Shown: positions 45,430 through 54,845 of the stretch, in pieces
How the letters are laid out: the number at the start of each line of letters is the position of its first letter
Numbering within the stretch: the stretch's first letter is position 1
Assembly (NCBI GenBank): GCA_023423045.1
Contig: JAFAGA010000024.1
Location: forward strand, 62,001 to 126,000
Direction: 5' to 3'
Length of the DNA stretch: 64,000 nucleotides
From: Bacillota bacterium
Lineage (GTDB): Bacteria > Bacillota > Clostridia > Lachnospirales > Lachnospiraceae
Notes under the pieces: model-generated
What the model was told of the DNA's origin: nothing
Seen by the model: the letters and a program-made list of their open reading frames with translations, nothing else
Databases searched by the model: none
Made by a program: the position numbers and the translations under genes

Positions 45430-47235
45430 GTGAAGCAGATAATCAAAAAAATTAAATGGAAAAAGTTAATTATATGGGTAATTGTGCTGGCGGTTCTTAT
45501 TACAGCCGTAAGTATCGGCTTGCAGAGGATGAGATCCGGTTTTGTCCAGAGTATGGCGTCCCAGGAAGTGGTTAATACGGCGCAGGTGGAAGTCCGCGAT
45601 ATTCAAAAGGTGCTTTCTTCCTCAGGAATAATTAAGCCTCTGAATACCTATGAGGTTAATACGCTTGTACAAGGCGAGATCATTGCCGCCAATTTCGAAG
45701 AAGGGGATGTTGTGGAGGAAGGCCAGGTGCTCTATCAGGTGGCTACCGATAATCTGGATTCAGAGATTGATACGTCTCAGACTTCGGTGGACAGAGCCAG
45801 AAAGAACCTGACCAAGGCAGAAAAAAATTATGCTGATGCCCAGGCAGACTATAAGGATGCCACAGACGAATATAACAACGCCAGGAATAAATACGGCGAT
45901 CCCGATATGATCTCCGAGGAGACCGGTATTGTGAAGACCTTGTACGTGAAGGAAGGGGATACGGTACAGGCAGGTGCCCAGATTGCCCAGATTTATGATA
46001 ATAGTTCCATGCTTCTGGTCATTCCCTTTTCTGCTGCCGAGGCGAATTCATCCCTGATCGGCATGAAAGCAAAGATAACCATTGAGGCTACCGATGAAAC
46101 ATTAACGGGTGTTGTTACCAAGGTAAGCAACATCGATGAGGTGTTGAGCGGCAACCGGCTGGTGAAGCATGTCACCATCCGGGTTGAGAACCCGGGAGGG
46201 TTAAGCCAGGACACTGCTGCGACTGCGGTGATTGGAAGTATTTACAGCATTGCAGAGGGAAACTTCCAGGTGTTAACCGATACGGTCATAAAGGCGAAGG
46301 CTTCCGGTGAGATTGGGAAGCTGAACATAGAAGAGGGCAGTAAGGTGAAGGCCGGGGACATTGTGTACAGCCTGACTAAGGAGTCCATCGAAGATCAATT
46401 GGAGAATTACAAGAGCAAGATGGAAAATGCCCTGAATGCGGTTGATAATGCAAAGGAAAATGTGGAGACGGCCCAGGAAAATATTGAGGATACCGAGAAA
46501 AAGCTGCAGGATGTCATTGATACGAGAACGGATTACAGCGTTACAGCTCCGATTTCCGGTAAGATTGTCAGTAAAGACGCACTGGTAGGAGATACGATAA
46601 GGTCCAACAGCGTAAACAGTACCCTCTGCACTATTTATGATCTGTCGGCGGTTACCTTTGAGATGAGTGTGGATGAGCTGGATGTAAAAGATGTTAAAGT
46701 TGGCCAGGAGGTAAATGTGGAAGCCGATGCCTATGAGGGGATGACCTTTCATGGAGTGGTGACCAATATCAGCCTGCTTAGCACCACCAGCCAGGGGGTT
46801 ACGGAATATCCCGTTACCGTGAGGATAGAGGAAGCCGGAGAGCTTCTTCCGGGAATGAATGTAACCGGAGAAATCATAATCGAAAAGGCAGAGAAAGTAA
46901 TTGCAATTCCCAGCGACGCGCTGATGCGCGGCAATGTGGTATATGTTCAGGATTCCACTGTGACCGAGGCAGCAGGAGAGGTTCCGGCAGGTTTCCGGGA
47001 GGTTCCGGTTGAGACGGGAATCACCGACGGAGATTATGTTGAGGTGACCAAAGGCCTTACCGGGGATGAGACGGTTTATGTGCGGAGAGTTGCCCAGGCG
47101 GTTACTGATTTTATGATGCCGGGAGGCGGAGCGAGCTTTAGGATGCAGACCAGCGGAGGACCTGAGGGCGGAGCAGCCATGAGGGGTAATTCCGGACCCG
47201 CAAGGTCGGGCGGAGGAATGCCGAGCGGACAATAA
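45430..47235 (+). CDS. MacA/HlyD-type membrane-fusion (adaptor) protein
   Basis: 601 residues, GTG start after AAAGGAGAC. N-terminal membrane anchor (LIIWVIVLAVLITAVSIGL), then barrel/lipoyl elements (GEIIAANFEEGDVVEEGQVLY), coiled coil, and a second lipoyl-coil set (GEIGKLNIEEGSKVKAGDIVY, AENALNAVDNAKENVETA-like helix, YSVTAPISGKI), so the lipoyl-hairpin region appears duplicated. It is about 200 residues longer than a typical MacA. A C-terminal Gly/Met-rich tail (PGGGASFRMQTSGGPEGG) follows. It forms a tripartite-like exporter with the ATPase and permease downstream. In a Gram-positive cell it probably spans the wall zone. Confidence 0.9.
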   Translation: MKQIIKKIKWKKLIIWVIVLAVLITAVSIGLQRMRSGFVQSMASQEVVNTAQVEVRDIQKVLSSSGIIKPLNTYEVNTLVQGEIIAANFEEGDVVEEGQVLYQVATDNLDSEIDTSQTSVDRARKNLTKAEKNYADAQADYKDATDEYNNARNKYGDPDMISEETGIVKTLYVKEGDTVQAGAQIAQIYDNSSMLLVIPFSAAEANSSLIGMKAKITIEATDETLTGVVTKVSNIDEVLSGNRLVKHVTIRVENPGGLSQDTAATAVIGSIYSIAEGNFQVLTDTVIKAKASGEIGKLNIEEGSKVKAGDIVYSLTKESIEDQLENYKSKMENALNAVDNAKENVETAQENIEDTEKKLQDVIDTRTDYSVTAPISGKIVSKDALVGDTIRSNSVNSTLCTIYDLSAVTFEMSVDELDVKDVKVGQEVNVEADAYEGMTFHGVVTNISLLSTTSQGVTEYPVTVRIEEAGELLPGMNVTGEIIIEKAEKVIAIPSDALMRGNVVYVQDSTVTEAAGEVPAGFREVPVETGITDGDYVEVTKGLTGDETVYVRRVAQAVTDFMMPGGGASFRMQTSGGPEGGAAMRGNSGPARSGGGMPSGQ

Positions 47236-47306
47236 CTGGAGCAAGGCAGCGACGGCGTGTGAATATTAGTTTTGTGCCGCCGATTGGTGGTAGAATGGAG
47301 ATTTTC

Positions 47307-48044
47307 ATGAATAGCGAGATATATGACAAAACGAAAGTGCCTTTGATCCAGTTGATTGATGTCTATAAAATATATCAGATGGGCAGCACGGAGGTCCGGG
47401 CCAATGACGGGATCAGCCTTAAGATTATGGAGGGGGAATTTGTTGCCATTGTGGGTAAGTCCGGAAGCGGCAAGTCAACCATCATGAATATTATCGGAGC
47501 CCTGGATGTGCCCACCTCCGGCCAGTATATCCTGAAAGGGCAGGATGTGAGCAGGATGAAGAGTGATGCGCTGGCCGAGATCCGGAATAAGACCATCGGC
47601 TTTATCTTTCAGCAGTATAATCTTCTGGCAAAGCAGTCACTGATCGAAAATGTGGAGCTTCCCCTATTGTATGCGGGAGTTGGCCGGAAGCAGCGAAAGC
47701 AGCTGGCAATGGAAGCCTTGAAACGAGTTGGAATTGAGGATAAATGGAGAAACCTTCCCAATCAGCTCTCCGGCGGACAGCAGCAAAGAGGTGCCGTAGC
47801 CCGGGCTTTGGTTGGAAATCCTTCCCTCATCCTTGCCGATGAGCCGACCGGAGCGCTGGATTCCAAAACCAGCCGGGAGCTGCTGGATTTCTTAAAGCAG
47901 CTGAATGAGGAAGGAAACACGATTGTACTGATTACTCATGACCGGTCTGTGGCAGAAGAAGCCGAACGGATTGTAACCTTGAAGGACGGGAAGATAACCT
48001 TCGACGGCTCGGTAGATCAGTACAGGAAGCAGGTGCAGGGATGA
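47307..48044 (+). CDS. ABC transporter ATPase, MacB/LolD type
   Basis: 245 residues from the ATG at 47307, with AATGGAG 6 bases upstream; an upstream in-frame start at 47259 lacks a ribosome site. Walker A GKSGSGKST, Q-loop FIFQQYNLLAKQSL, signature LSGGQQQRGAVARAL, Walker B LILADEPTGALD, and the switch His in VLITHDRS. It belongs to the LolD/MacB/FtsE group of ATPases. Its stop overlaps the permease start by 4 bases (ATGA). Energises export or mechanotransmission by the MacB-like permease. Confidence 0.94.
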   Translation: MNSEIYDKTKVPLIQLIDVYKIYQMGSTEVRANDGISLKIMEGEFVAIVGKSGSGKSTIMNIIGALDVPTSGQYILKGQDVSRMKSDALAEIRNKTIGFIFQQYNLLAKQSLIENVELPLLYAGVGRKQRKQLAMEALKRVGIEDKWRNLPNQLSGGQQQRGAVARALVGNPSLILADEPTGALDSKTSRELLDFLKQLNEEGNTIVLITHDRSVAEEAERIVTLKDGKITFDGSVDQYRKQVQG

Positions 48045-49213
48045 AATTCGGTCAGGCATTCAAATTAGCATTTAAAAGTATTTTAAGCAGTAAAATGCGC
48101 TCCTTTCTTACGATGCTGGGAATGATCATCGGAGTTGCCTCGGTAATTACGCTTCTGGGTCTGGTGACGGGCGTCACGAATTATATTGTAGATACCTTCG
48201 CCGATATGGGAACCAATATCATATCCGTGAATGTGAGCAACACGGATACCCGCAAGGTGGACGTGGACGGGATCTATGATTTTGCCAGGGAACACGATGA
48301 TATCTTTATCGGCGTTACCCCGAACCTGTCCTCCAGTTACAAGGTAAAGAATGGGAATGCCTCCATGACCACCTCGGTAATGGGAGTGGGTGAGGATTAT
48401 ATGGAAATCAATTCTCTGGAGCTGTCTGCGGGACGCTTTATTCACTATGGAGATATTGCAAACCGCTATGAGGCCTGTGTCATCGGGACCTATGTGGCGG
48501 AAGAGCTGTTCGGCGGAAAGGTTAACATTGGTGACACCGTTAAGATTAGCGGTAAGGTATTCCGGATTGTGGGAATTCAGGAGGAAAAGGCGGAGTCGGA
48601 GGCGAATACGGCGGATGACTGGATCTACATTCCCTATTCCACCGCGTCCAGGCTGATGAAGTCCAATTCAATCTCCAGCTTTACCTTTGCTACCATAAAT
48701 ACAGACTATACAGATGCGGCGGAGGAGCTGCTGGATAATTATCTGTACGACATTATGAAAAATGAGGACCTCTATTCCGTTACCAGTATGACGCAGCTTC
48801 TGGATGCCATCAACGAGATGACCTCCATGCTGTCCGCGGTACTGGGAGGGATTGCAGGGATTTCGCTTCTGGTTGCCGGAATTGGCATTATGAATATTAT
48901 GCTGGTATCCGTGGTTGAAAGAACCAAGGAGATCGGTATACGCAAATCCCTTGGTGCCAAAAAGAGAGATATTATGTCTCAGTTTGTAATTGAAGCAATT
49001 TCAATCAGTACCACGGGCGGTATCATCGGTATTATTATAGGAAGTACGGCAACCAATCTTCTGGGCAATGCCTTTGGTATTAAAGCAGCGCCTACCATGG
49101 ATGCCATATTGCTGGCTTTCGGGGTATCGGCAGCCATCGGCGTCGCCTTTGGCTATATGCCTGCCAATAAGGCAGCCAAGTTAAATCCCATTGATGCGCT
49201 GCGCAGCGAATAA
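48041..49213 (+). CDS. MacB-like ABC transporter permease (FtsX fold)
   Basis: 390 residues. One N-terminal membrane helix (SFLTMLGMIIGVASVITLLGLV), an extracytoplasmic MacB_PCD domain (about 45-260), then three membrane helices with the GIGIMNIMLVSVVERTKEIGIRKSLGAKKRDI loop typical of FtsX/MacB. With the adaptor protein and ATPase it forms a MacAB-like exporter. In Firmicutes such systems export peptides, lipopeptides or antibiotics; here the adjacent SLH and secreted-protein genes make a surface function plausible. Terminator at 49274. Confidence 0.93.
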   Translation: MKFGQAFKLAFKSILSSKMRSFLTMLGMIIGVASVITLLGLVTGVTNYIVDTFADMGTNIISVNVSNTDTRKVDVDGIYDFAREHDDIFIGVTPNLSSSYKVKNGNASMTTSVMGVGEDYMEINSLELSAGRFIHYGDIANRYEACVIGTYVAEELFGGKVNIGDTVKISGKVFRIVGIQEEKAESEANTADDWIYIPYSTASRLMKSNSISSFTFATINTDYTDAAEELLDNYLYDIMKNEDLYSVTSMTQLLDAINEMTSMLSAVLGGIAGISLLVAGIGIMNIMLVSVVERTKEIGIRKSLGAKKRDIMSQFVIEAISISTTGGIIGIIIGSTATNLLGNAFGIKAAPTMDAILLAFGVSAAIGVAFGYMPANKAAKLNPIDALRSE

Positions 49214-49273
49214 TGCAATCCGGCAGGCATCAGCCGGAGAGGGCGGCATAGGTCAATATTAATCGATGAAAAG

Positions 49274-49313
49274 ACAGTATTCTGCATAGATAATATGGGA
49301 ATACTGTTTTTTT
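49274..49313 (+). terminator. Terminator of the MacAB-like operon
   Basis: ACAGTATTC (49274-49282) pairs with GAATACTGT (49299-49307), then six T. Confidence 0.85.
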
Positions 49314-49437
49314 GTCCAAAATGCATGGGCATAATGACCCATATAAAATATTATAGGAAATTGGGCCTATAGACCTAGAAAATTATGTCGAAAAACAATG
49401 AAAATACAGAATTTTCTTGTTTTCGTTAATGTTAAGC

Positions 49438-49466
49438 TTTACTATCTTATATAAATCATATATAAT
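49438..49466 (+). promoter_or_regulatory. Promoter of the chemoreceptor gene
   Basis: TTTACT (49438-49443), 17-bp spacer, TATAAT (49461-49466). It looks like sigma-A rather than the flagellar sigma-D type. No gene is seen in the rest of the 49214-49516 gap. Confidence 0.5.
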
Positions 49467-49516
49467 GTTAAAATGTGTGAAATGGTAAAGATTAATACAA
49501 TATTTGGGGGGTTACT

Positions 49517-51187
49517 ATGTTTAAATCATTAATGGGAAGGATGCTGACAGTAATCATTCTGCTTATTGCCATATGCTGTGCATCCTTGATGGGAGTGTCA
49601 TATTATGTGATCCGTCAGGCGGTGACCAATCAGATGAAAAGCGATGGCACCACTCTGATACATAACCTCAAGAGGGAGATTGAGGAAGAACGGCTCACAA
49701 ATCTGGCACAGCTCCAGGAAATATTTCAGAAAATCGTAGGGGAAAGTGAAGGAAATATAGTGTATGCTTCCCTTTCCGACGAGAATGCCCGGGTGATAGT
49801 ATCCGATAAAGTATTGGAAGATATCTCGGGAGCAGGGGTGGATGCGGTTTCCTCCGCTACCTCGGAAGGAGATGTTACCGAGGTGTTGGCACAGCAGACT
49901 ACCTTGGGACAGATTATAACCATTGACGGAGGAGAGAAGGTCTATAATGTTTCTACGGATTTCAAGCTGTCGGAGCAACTCTCCGGTGCGCTGAATCTTG
50001 GAATTTCACTGGAGAGCATGTACCAACAGATTGAGGAGGCGCTTATCAGGACTGTGATGCTCTCTTTGTTTATCATGCTGATCGCTATTGTGGCGGGTAT
50101 CATTACCTCAAGAATGATTATCCAGCCAATCAGGATGATGTCCGGAAGCTTAAAGAGCTTCGCCCGGGGAGATTTTACCGTCGGTTTTAATTACACCCGG
50201 AAGGACGAGATCGGCGAAATGGGAAATTCTTTGAAGCATATGCAGCAGACCCTGCGTGAAATGGTGGGCGGAATCAGTAAAAATGCGGACAGGGTATATG
50301 AAAGCTCCCATTTGCTCAATGAGGTATGCGGCGAGGCTGCCAAGATGGCGGAGGGAATCTCCAAGGCCTCGGGAGAGCTGGCTATGGCCTCCGGCTCCCT
50401 GGCGGAAAATTCCGTGGGAGGCTGTGAACGTGTCAATGGTCTGGCGGATAATATAGATATGATATCCCAGCGGGCAGACGGTATGCAATCAAGCATAACG
50501 GAGACAAAGGAAGCCAACGAAACGGGGCTGATGCATATCCGCAATCTGATGGAGGCGGTATCCGATAACGAGCAGGTAACCGGAAAGATCAGGGATACGG
50601 TAGAGGTCTTGGGGAATAAATCAGAGGCGATTACAGAGATCACCAATGTGATTAGGAATATATCGGATCAGACCAGCTTATTGGCCCTGAATGCGATGAT
50701 AGAAAGTGCAAGGGCAGGAGAGAGTGGTAAGGGCTTTGCGGTGGTGGCAAAGGAAATCAGCAAGCTGTCCGAACAGACGGCGAATTCCATTGCCGGAATT
50801 GAGGAGATAGTTGATGAGGTAAGTACAGCCATAGCCGAGGTCCAGGATTATGTGACTCAGGGTGCTGAGGTGATTACCAGGACGACCACGGTCTCCCGGG
50901 ATACCAGGGCTGCATTCGGACGGATCGACCAATCCATAGGACAGATGATTGATGAGATAGAAGTAATTGTTGGAAGTGTTGAGAAAGTGAATCTGAACAA
51001 GAATGAGGTGGTAGAGACCATTGAAAGTGTGTCGGCAATTGCCCAGGAGACCACTTCCTCAACCCAGGAGATTGCTTCCTCCCTGGAGGAGCAGCTGACC
51101 TCGATTGAATATGCCTCCCATTCAGCTGCACAGCTGCAGGAGATTGCAGACGAGCTGGAGAAATTGGTTGGACAATTTAAATTATAA
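49517..51187 (+). CDS. Methyl-accepting chemotaxis protein
   Basis: 556 residues. TM1 about 8-30, an extracellular sensor of about 145 residues, TM2 about 180-205, HAMP about 205-260 (with [20 protein letters not shown]), then a long MCP signalling coiled coil. The conserved tip is near 386-420 ([20 protein letters not shown], close to the ALNAAIEAARAGE consensus). The ligand is unknown; the small, Cys-free sensor module resembles a single-Cache fold. Start after TTGGGGGG. No che genes are adjacent. Bidirectional terminator at 51195 separates it from serS. Confidence 0.93.
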   Translation: MFKSLMGRMLTVIILLIAICCASLMGVSYYVIRQAVTNQMKSDGTTLIHNLKREIEEERLTNLAQLQEIFQKIVGESEGNIVYASLSDENARVIVSDKVLEDISGAGVDAVSSATSEGDVTEVLAQQTTLGQIITIDGGEKVYNVSTDFKLSEQLSGALNLGISLESMYQQIEEALIRTVMLSLFIMLIAIVAGIITSRMIIQPIRMMSGSLKSFARGDFTVGFNYTRKDEIGEMGNSLKHMQQTLREMVGGISKNADRVYESSHLLNEVCGEAAKMAEGISKASGELAMASGSLAENSVGGCERVNGLADNIDMISQRADGMQSSITETKEANETGLMHIRNLMEAVSDNEQVTGKIRDTVEVLGNKSEAITEITNVIRNISDQTSLLALNAMIESARAGESGKGFAVVAKEISKLSEQTANSIAGIEEIVDEVSTAIAEVQDYVTQGAEVITRTTTVSRDTRAAFGRIDQSIGQMIDEIEVIVGSVEKVNLNKNEVVETIESVSAIAQETTSSTQEIASSLEEQLTSIEYASHSAAQLQEIADELEKLVGQFKL

Positions 51188-51194
51188 GATGAAG

Positions 51195-51246
51195 AAAGAT
51201 TGCAGGCCGACCCGAAAGTTTGACGGGATGGCCTGCAATCTTTTTT
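51195..51246. terminator. Bidirectional terminator between the chemoreceptor gene and serS
   Basis: AAAGATTGCAGGCC pairs with GGCCTGCAATCTTT (14 bp) over an inner CCCG/CGGG stem, with Ts at the plus-strand end and As at the other. Confidence 0.85.
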
Positions 51247-51250
51247 CATA

Positions 51251-52528
51251 CTATTTAATCACTTTAAGACCGCCCATATACGGCTGCAAAGCCTCAGGGA
51301 TATTGACGGAGCCGTCTTCATTCAAATTGTTCTCCAGAAAAGCGATGAGCATACGGGGAGGAGCCACCACCGTGTTATTCAGCGTATGGGCAAAGTATTT
51401 GCCGTCTTCGCCCACAACACGGATCTTGAGGCGGCGGGCCTGCGCGTCGCCCAGATTGGAGCAGCTGCCCACCTCAAAGTATTTCTGCTGTCTGGGGGAC
51501 CATGCCTCCACATCGATGGATTTTACCTTTAAGTCTGCCAGGTCGCCGGAGCAGCATTCCAGGGTACGTACCGGGATATCCAGGGTACGGAACAGATCCA
51601 CGGTATTCTGCCAGAGCTTGTCAAACCAGTACATGCTATCCTCGGGCTTGCACACCACGATCATTTCCTGCTTCTCGAATTGATGGATACGGTACACTCC
51701 GCGTTCCTCAAGCCCGTGAGCTCCCTTTTCCTTACGGAAGCAGGGTGAATAGCTGGTTAGAGCATGGGGAAGAGTGTCCTCCTGCACGATGGTATCAATA
51801 TATTTACCAATCATGGAATGCTCACTGGTGCCGATAAGATAGAGGTCTTCTCCTTCAATCTTATACATCATGGCATCCATTTCGGCAAAGCTCATAACGC
51901 CGGTAACAACTTCGCTGCGGATCATGTAAGGCGGGATACAGTAGGTGAAGCCGCGTTCTATCATGAAATCTCTGGCATAAGAGATCACTGCGGAATGCAG
52001 TCTGGCAATATTGCCCATGAGATAATAGAAGCCGTTACCTGCAACCTTTCTTGCGCTGTCGAGATCAATGCCGCTTAATTTCTCCATGATATCTGTGTGG
52101 TAAGGGATATCATAATCCGGTACAAGGGGCTCGCCGTAACGCTTTACCTCTACATTTTCACTGTCATCTTTACCGATGGGCACACTGGGATCGATGATAT
52201 TGGGAATGGTCATCATGATTTTCCTGATCTGTTCCTCCAGCTGGGCTTCCATGGCTTCCAGCTCAGTCAGACGCTGGGAATCGGCGGTAACCTTTTTCTT
52301 CATTTCCTCCGCCTCAGCCCTCTTTCCCTGTCCCATCAGGGCACCGATTTCTTTTGATATCTTATTTCTTTCAAACCTCAGATTATCCGCTTCCTGCTTC
52401 ACCGTTCTGCTTTCCACATCCAGCGCCATTACCTCATCCACCAGGGGAAGCTTATTATCCTGAAATTTATTACGGATATTTTGTTTTACCACTTCAGGAT
52501 TTTCTCTTACAAATTTTAAATCCAGCAT
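51251..52528 (-). CDS. serS: Seryl-tRNA synthetase
   Basis: 425 residues from the ATG at 52528; CGGAGG lies 5 bases upstream and the ATG at 52531 is too close. N-terminal tRNA-binding coiled coil (MLDLKFVRENPEVVKQNIRN onward), class II core with motif 2 CFRKEKGAHGLEERGVYRIH and motif 3 VVAPPRMLIAFLENN. Motif 3 keeps its Arg but differs from the usual NGSGLAVGRTLVAILEN, reading HTLNNTVVAPPR. GTSEHSMIG replaces the common TSE-x-P loop. It charges tRNA-Ser (and Sec). Under a T-box leader. The motif differences suggest a divergent SerRS subgroup. Confidence 0.95.
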   Translation of the reverse strand: MLDLKFVRENPEVVKQNIRNKFQDNKLPLVDEVMALDVESRTVKQEADNLRFERNKISKEIGALMGQGKRAEAEEMKKKVTADSQRLTELEAMEAQLEEQIRKIMMTIPNIIDPSVPIGKDDSENVEVKRYGEPLVPDYDIPYHTDIMEKLSGIDLDSARKVAGNGFYYLMGNIARLHSAVISYARDFMIERGFTYCIPPYMIRSEVVTGVMSFAEMDAMMYKIEGEDLYLIGTSEHSMIGKYIDTIVQEDTLPHALTSYSPCFRKEKGAHGLEERGVYRIHQFEKQEMIVVCKPEDSMYWFDKLWQNTVDLFRTLDIPVRTLECCSGDLADLKVKSIDVEAWSPRQQKYFEVGSCSNLGDAQARRLKIRVVGEDGKYFAHTLNNTVVAPPRMLIAFLENNLNEDGSVNIPEALQPYMGGLKVIK

Positions 52529-52605
52529 CATTGCCTCCGTTCTGCCGATCTTTACGGCTGTTTTAATTAAAAGGTAAAATGTTGTATAGGACAGGTTTCC
52601 TAACA

Positions 52606-52887
52606 AATAAAAAACTTCCGTCCCATACATATGACTAAATTGCCGAAAGTGCAAAAGATTGCTATTCCTGACATTTTAATCATATATCATGGGACGGAAG
52701 GAATCCGCGTTGCCACCCAAATTGCTGAATAATGATATTCAACCACTCTAAGGTACGATAAAGGGTACCGGCCTTCGGTTCATCACCGACAGCTCCGAAA
52801 GTGGAAAGATTTAACCTCTCACCGGTTCACACCAGCCACCGGCTCTCTGAAGAAATTTATAAATCGCAGCTTTCATCATAACTGTAT
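52606..52887 (-). promoter_or_regulatory. Serine T-box leader of serS
   Basis: On the minus strand: Stem I with CAGAGAGCCGGTGGCTGG, a specifier region AAATCTTTCCACTTTC containing Ser codons TCT and TCC, T-box GGGTGGCAACGCGGA (52704-52718), and the terminator CTTCCGTCCCAT/ATGGGACGGAAG (52615-52700) followed by TTTTTT. Uncharged tRNA-Ser should switch on serS. The exact specifier codon is uncertain. Confidence 0.92.
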
Positions 52888-52892
52888 TCATT

Positions 52893-52921
52893 ATTATAGC
52901 TCCATTGATTCAGATTTTCAA
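52893..52921 (-). promoter_or_regulatory. serS promoter
   Basis: On the minus strand TTGAAA, 17-bp spacer, TATAAT, just before the T-box leader. Confidence 0.75.
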
Positions 52922-52988
52922 GCATAATCTGGAGAATAACAGGGGAAAACGTAGAGATAAAAATAAATATCCTTTACGAAAGCAGAGC

Positions 52989-53016
52989 TTGCAGTTATAC
53001 TTAAATTAACTATACT
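52989..53016 (+). promoter_or_regulatory. Promoter of the YjjG-like gene
   Basis: TTGCAG (52989-52994), 16-bp spacer, TATACT (53011-53016). The start codon is only about 20 bp further. Confidence 0.6.
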
Positions 53017-53037
53017 ATGATTAAGAAAGGACAAAAA

Positions 53038-53721
53038 ATGCAAAAGTTTCAGACCTTACTTTTTGATGCGGATAACACTTTATTTGATTTTGATGCCGGT
53101 GAGAAAGAAGCGCTTAATCTGGCATTTCGGCAATTTGGCTATCCTTTGAATGATGAGATACGAAGGCTTTATGAAGAAATAAATGTGGAATTGTGGAAGA
53201 AATATGAGCAGGGAATCATGGATCGTAAGACCGTGATTTACTCCCGGTTTGGATTATTATTTGATCAAATCGGAATTGAAGATGATGGAATTCGTTTTGA
53301 GGATATATATCAGGAGCTTTTGGGACAGCAGCATGCTGTGATACCCGGAGCGCTGGAGGTGATTGACTATCTCAGTCCCAAGTATGATTTGTATATTGTG
53401 ACCAACGGTGTTACGGCAACACAGCTTCGCAGGCTGAGGGACTCCGGGTTGGACCGGTATATGAAGAAAGTATTCGTGTCGGAGGAAACCGGATATCAGA
53501 AGCCGATGAAGGAATACTTTGACTACTGCTTTGAGCGTATTCCTGAATTGGAGCCCAGCAGGACCATCATCATCGGTGATTCCCTCTCCTCGGATATGAA
53601 GGGCGGAAATAATGCGGGAATTCATACCTGTTGGTATAATCCGGGACAGCTTGAGAATCATGCCGGTATCCGGATCGATTATGAGATTCGCAGCTTGCAG
53701 GAGCTCTATGAGCTTTTCTAG
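53038..53721 (+). CDS. YjjG-family noncanonical pyrimidine nucleotidase (HAD)
   Basis: 227 residues from the ATG at 53038 (GAAAGGA 6 bases upstream). HAD motif I FDADNTLFDFD with nucleophile Asp10 and Asp12, motif II IVTNG, motif III Lys in YQKPMKEYF, motif IV IIGDSLSSDMKGG. The cap is subfamily IA helical. E. coli YjjG dephosphorylates noncanonical pyrimidine nucleoside monophosphates and helps keep mutagenic analogues out of DNA. 34 bp before the lactonase gene, likely one transcript. Confidence 0.9.
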   Translation: MQKFQTLLFDADNTLFDFDAGEKEALNLAFRQFGYPLNDEIRRLYEEINVELWKKYEQGIMDRKTVIYSRFGLLFDQIGIEDDGIRFEDIYQELLGQQHAVIPGALEVIDYLSPKYDLYIVTNGVTATQLRRLRDSGLDRYMKKVFVSEETGYQKPMKEYFDYCFERIPELEPSRTIIIGDSLSSDMKGGNNAGIHTCWYNPGQLENHAGIRIDYEIRSLQELYELF

Positions 53722-53755
53722 GGAAAGACTTTAATAAAGCAGGAGGAAATAAAGG

Positions 53756-54745
53756 ATGATGCAAAGTATTATTGTCTCAGGCTATGGCAGTTCTCCCCGG
53801 GAAACTATAGCCGGCTATCATGCGGACGAGCTTGGCGGATATCAGAAGCTGTGGGAGGCATCTATTGAGAATGCCAGCTTTTTGTGCCGGGGAAAGGGAT
53901 ATCTGTTTGCCGTAACAGAACATGATGATTATGCCGCAGTATATATGCTGAAGCCGGAAGGCGGTGAATGCAGACTGCTTGACGAGAAAAGGCTTCAAGG
54001 CGGAGCATTATGCCATATTGCCTATTCCGCGAAGAACAAAGCTCTCTTTGGTGCCTGCTATGGTACAGGCTCTGTTTTCTCCATCCGGGTTGAGGAAAAC
54101 TGCTTTGGAGAGATATTATATAACGAGATTCAGAAGGCGGAGGATGAGAAAGGGCTGACCCGTGCCCACTGCGTGCTGCTGGGTCACAGGGAGGATGAGC
54201 TGCTTACGGTGAATATTGCCCTGGATCAAATTATTGTCTATAAACTGGACGGAGGATACCCATCCCTGTCTTCTTGTATTTCTTTGCCGTCAGGGACCGG
54301 ACCGAGACATGCCATCTATTCTGAAGATGAAAAATATTTGTATGTGATTACGGAGTATTCCAATGAAATTTTTATATACCGCACGGAGGATCGGCTGCTG
54401 CTCCAGAGGGTGTCAACCCTGCCGGAGAGCTACCGGGGGGAGAGCTACTGCTCAACCCTCTGCTTCTCAAGGGATGGCAGATTCCTTTATGGGGCGAACC
54501 GGGGAGCCGAGACGATTGTTCAGTTTGAAGTAAATGGGGATGGAACGCTGACCTGGGTAGAAGATTACCCCTGCGGCGGCAGACATCCCAGGCATATGAT
54601 CCTGTCGGAGGATGGAAACCGGCTGATTATCTGTAACCAGAACTCCGATCAGGTAGTGGCTTTTTCCCTGGAGGAGCAGAGCGGTAGATTGGGCGATCAG
54701 GTGTTTGAACTGGAATTTTACAAGCCCGCCGGTATCCTGGGATAG
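53756..54745 (+). CDS. Lactonase-family seven-bladed propeller protein (YbhE/Pgl type)
   Basis: 329 residues, cytoplasmic. Repeated beta-propeller blades with the family signatures GTGPRHAIYSEDEKYLYVITEYSNEI and CGGRHPRHMILSEDGNRLIICNQNSD, matching the GxxPRH motifs of 6-phosphogluconolactonase YbhE/YkgB. It could hydrolyse 6-phosphogluconolactone, although no pentose-phosphate genes are adjacent and other lactones are possible. Start ATG-ATG doublet after AGGAGG. Confidence 0.88.
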   Translation: MMQSIIVSGYGSSPRETIAGYHADELGGYQKLWEASIENASFLCRGKGYLFAVTEHDDYAAVYMLKPEGGECRLLDEKRLQGGALCHIAYSAKNKALFGACYGTGSVFSIRVEENCFGEILYNEIQKAEDEKGLTRAHCVLLGHREDELLTVNIALDQIIVYKLDGGYPSLSSCISLPSGTGPRHAIYSEDEKYLYVITEYSNEIFIYRTEDRLLLQRVSTLPESYRGESYCSTLCFSRDGRFLYGANRGAETIVQFEVNGDGTLTWVEDYPCGGRHPRHMILSEDGNRLIICNQNSDQVVAFSLEEQSGRLGDQVFELEFYKPAGILG

Positions 54746-54845
54746 AGCGTTGATTATTGCTGCTGAAGTAAATAAAGGCCGGAAGTCAGGCCAGGAAACA
54801 GGTGCATTCATTACATAAGAGATTTTCCCGGAGGGGATGATACGA

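Noticed and set aside
46273..47244. Long antisense ORF (323 codons) opposite the adaptor-protein gene
   Set aside because: No ribosome site or recognisable domain; it mirrors codon bias of the real gene on the other strand.
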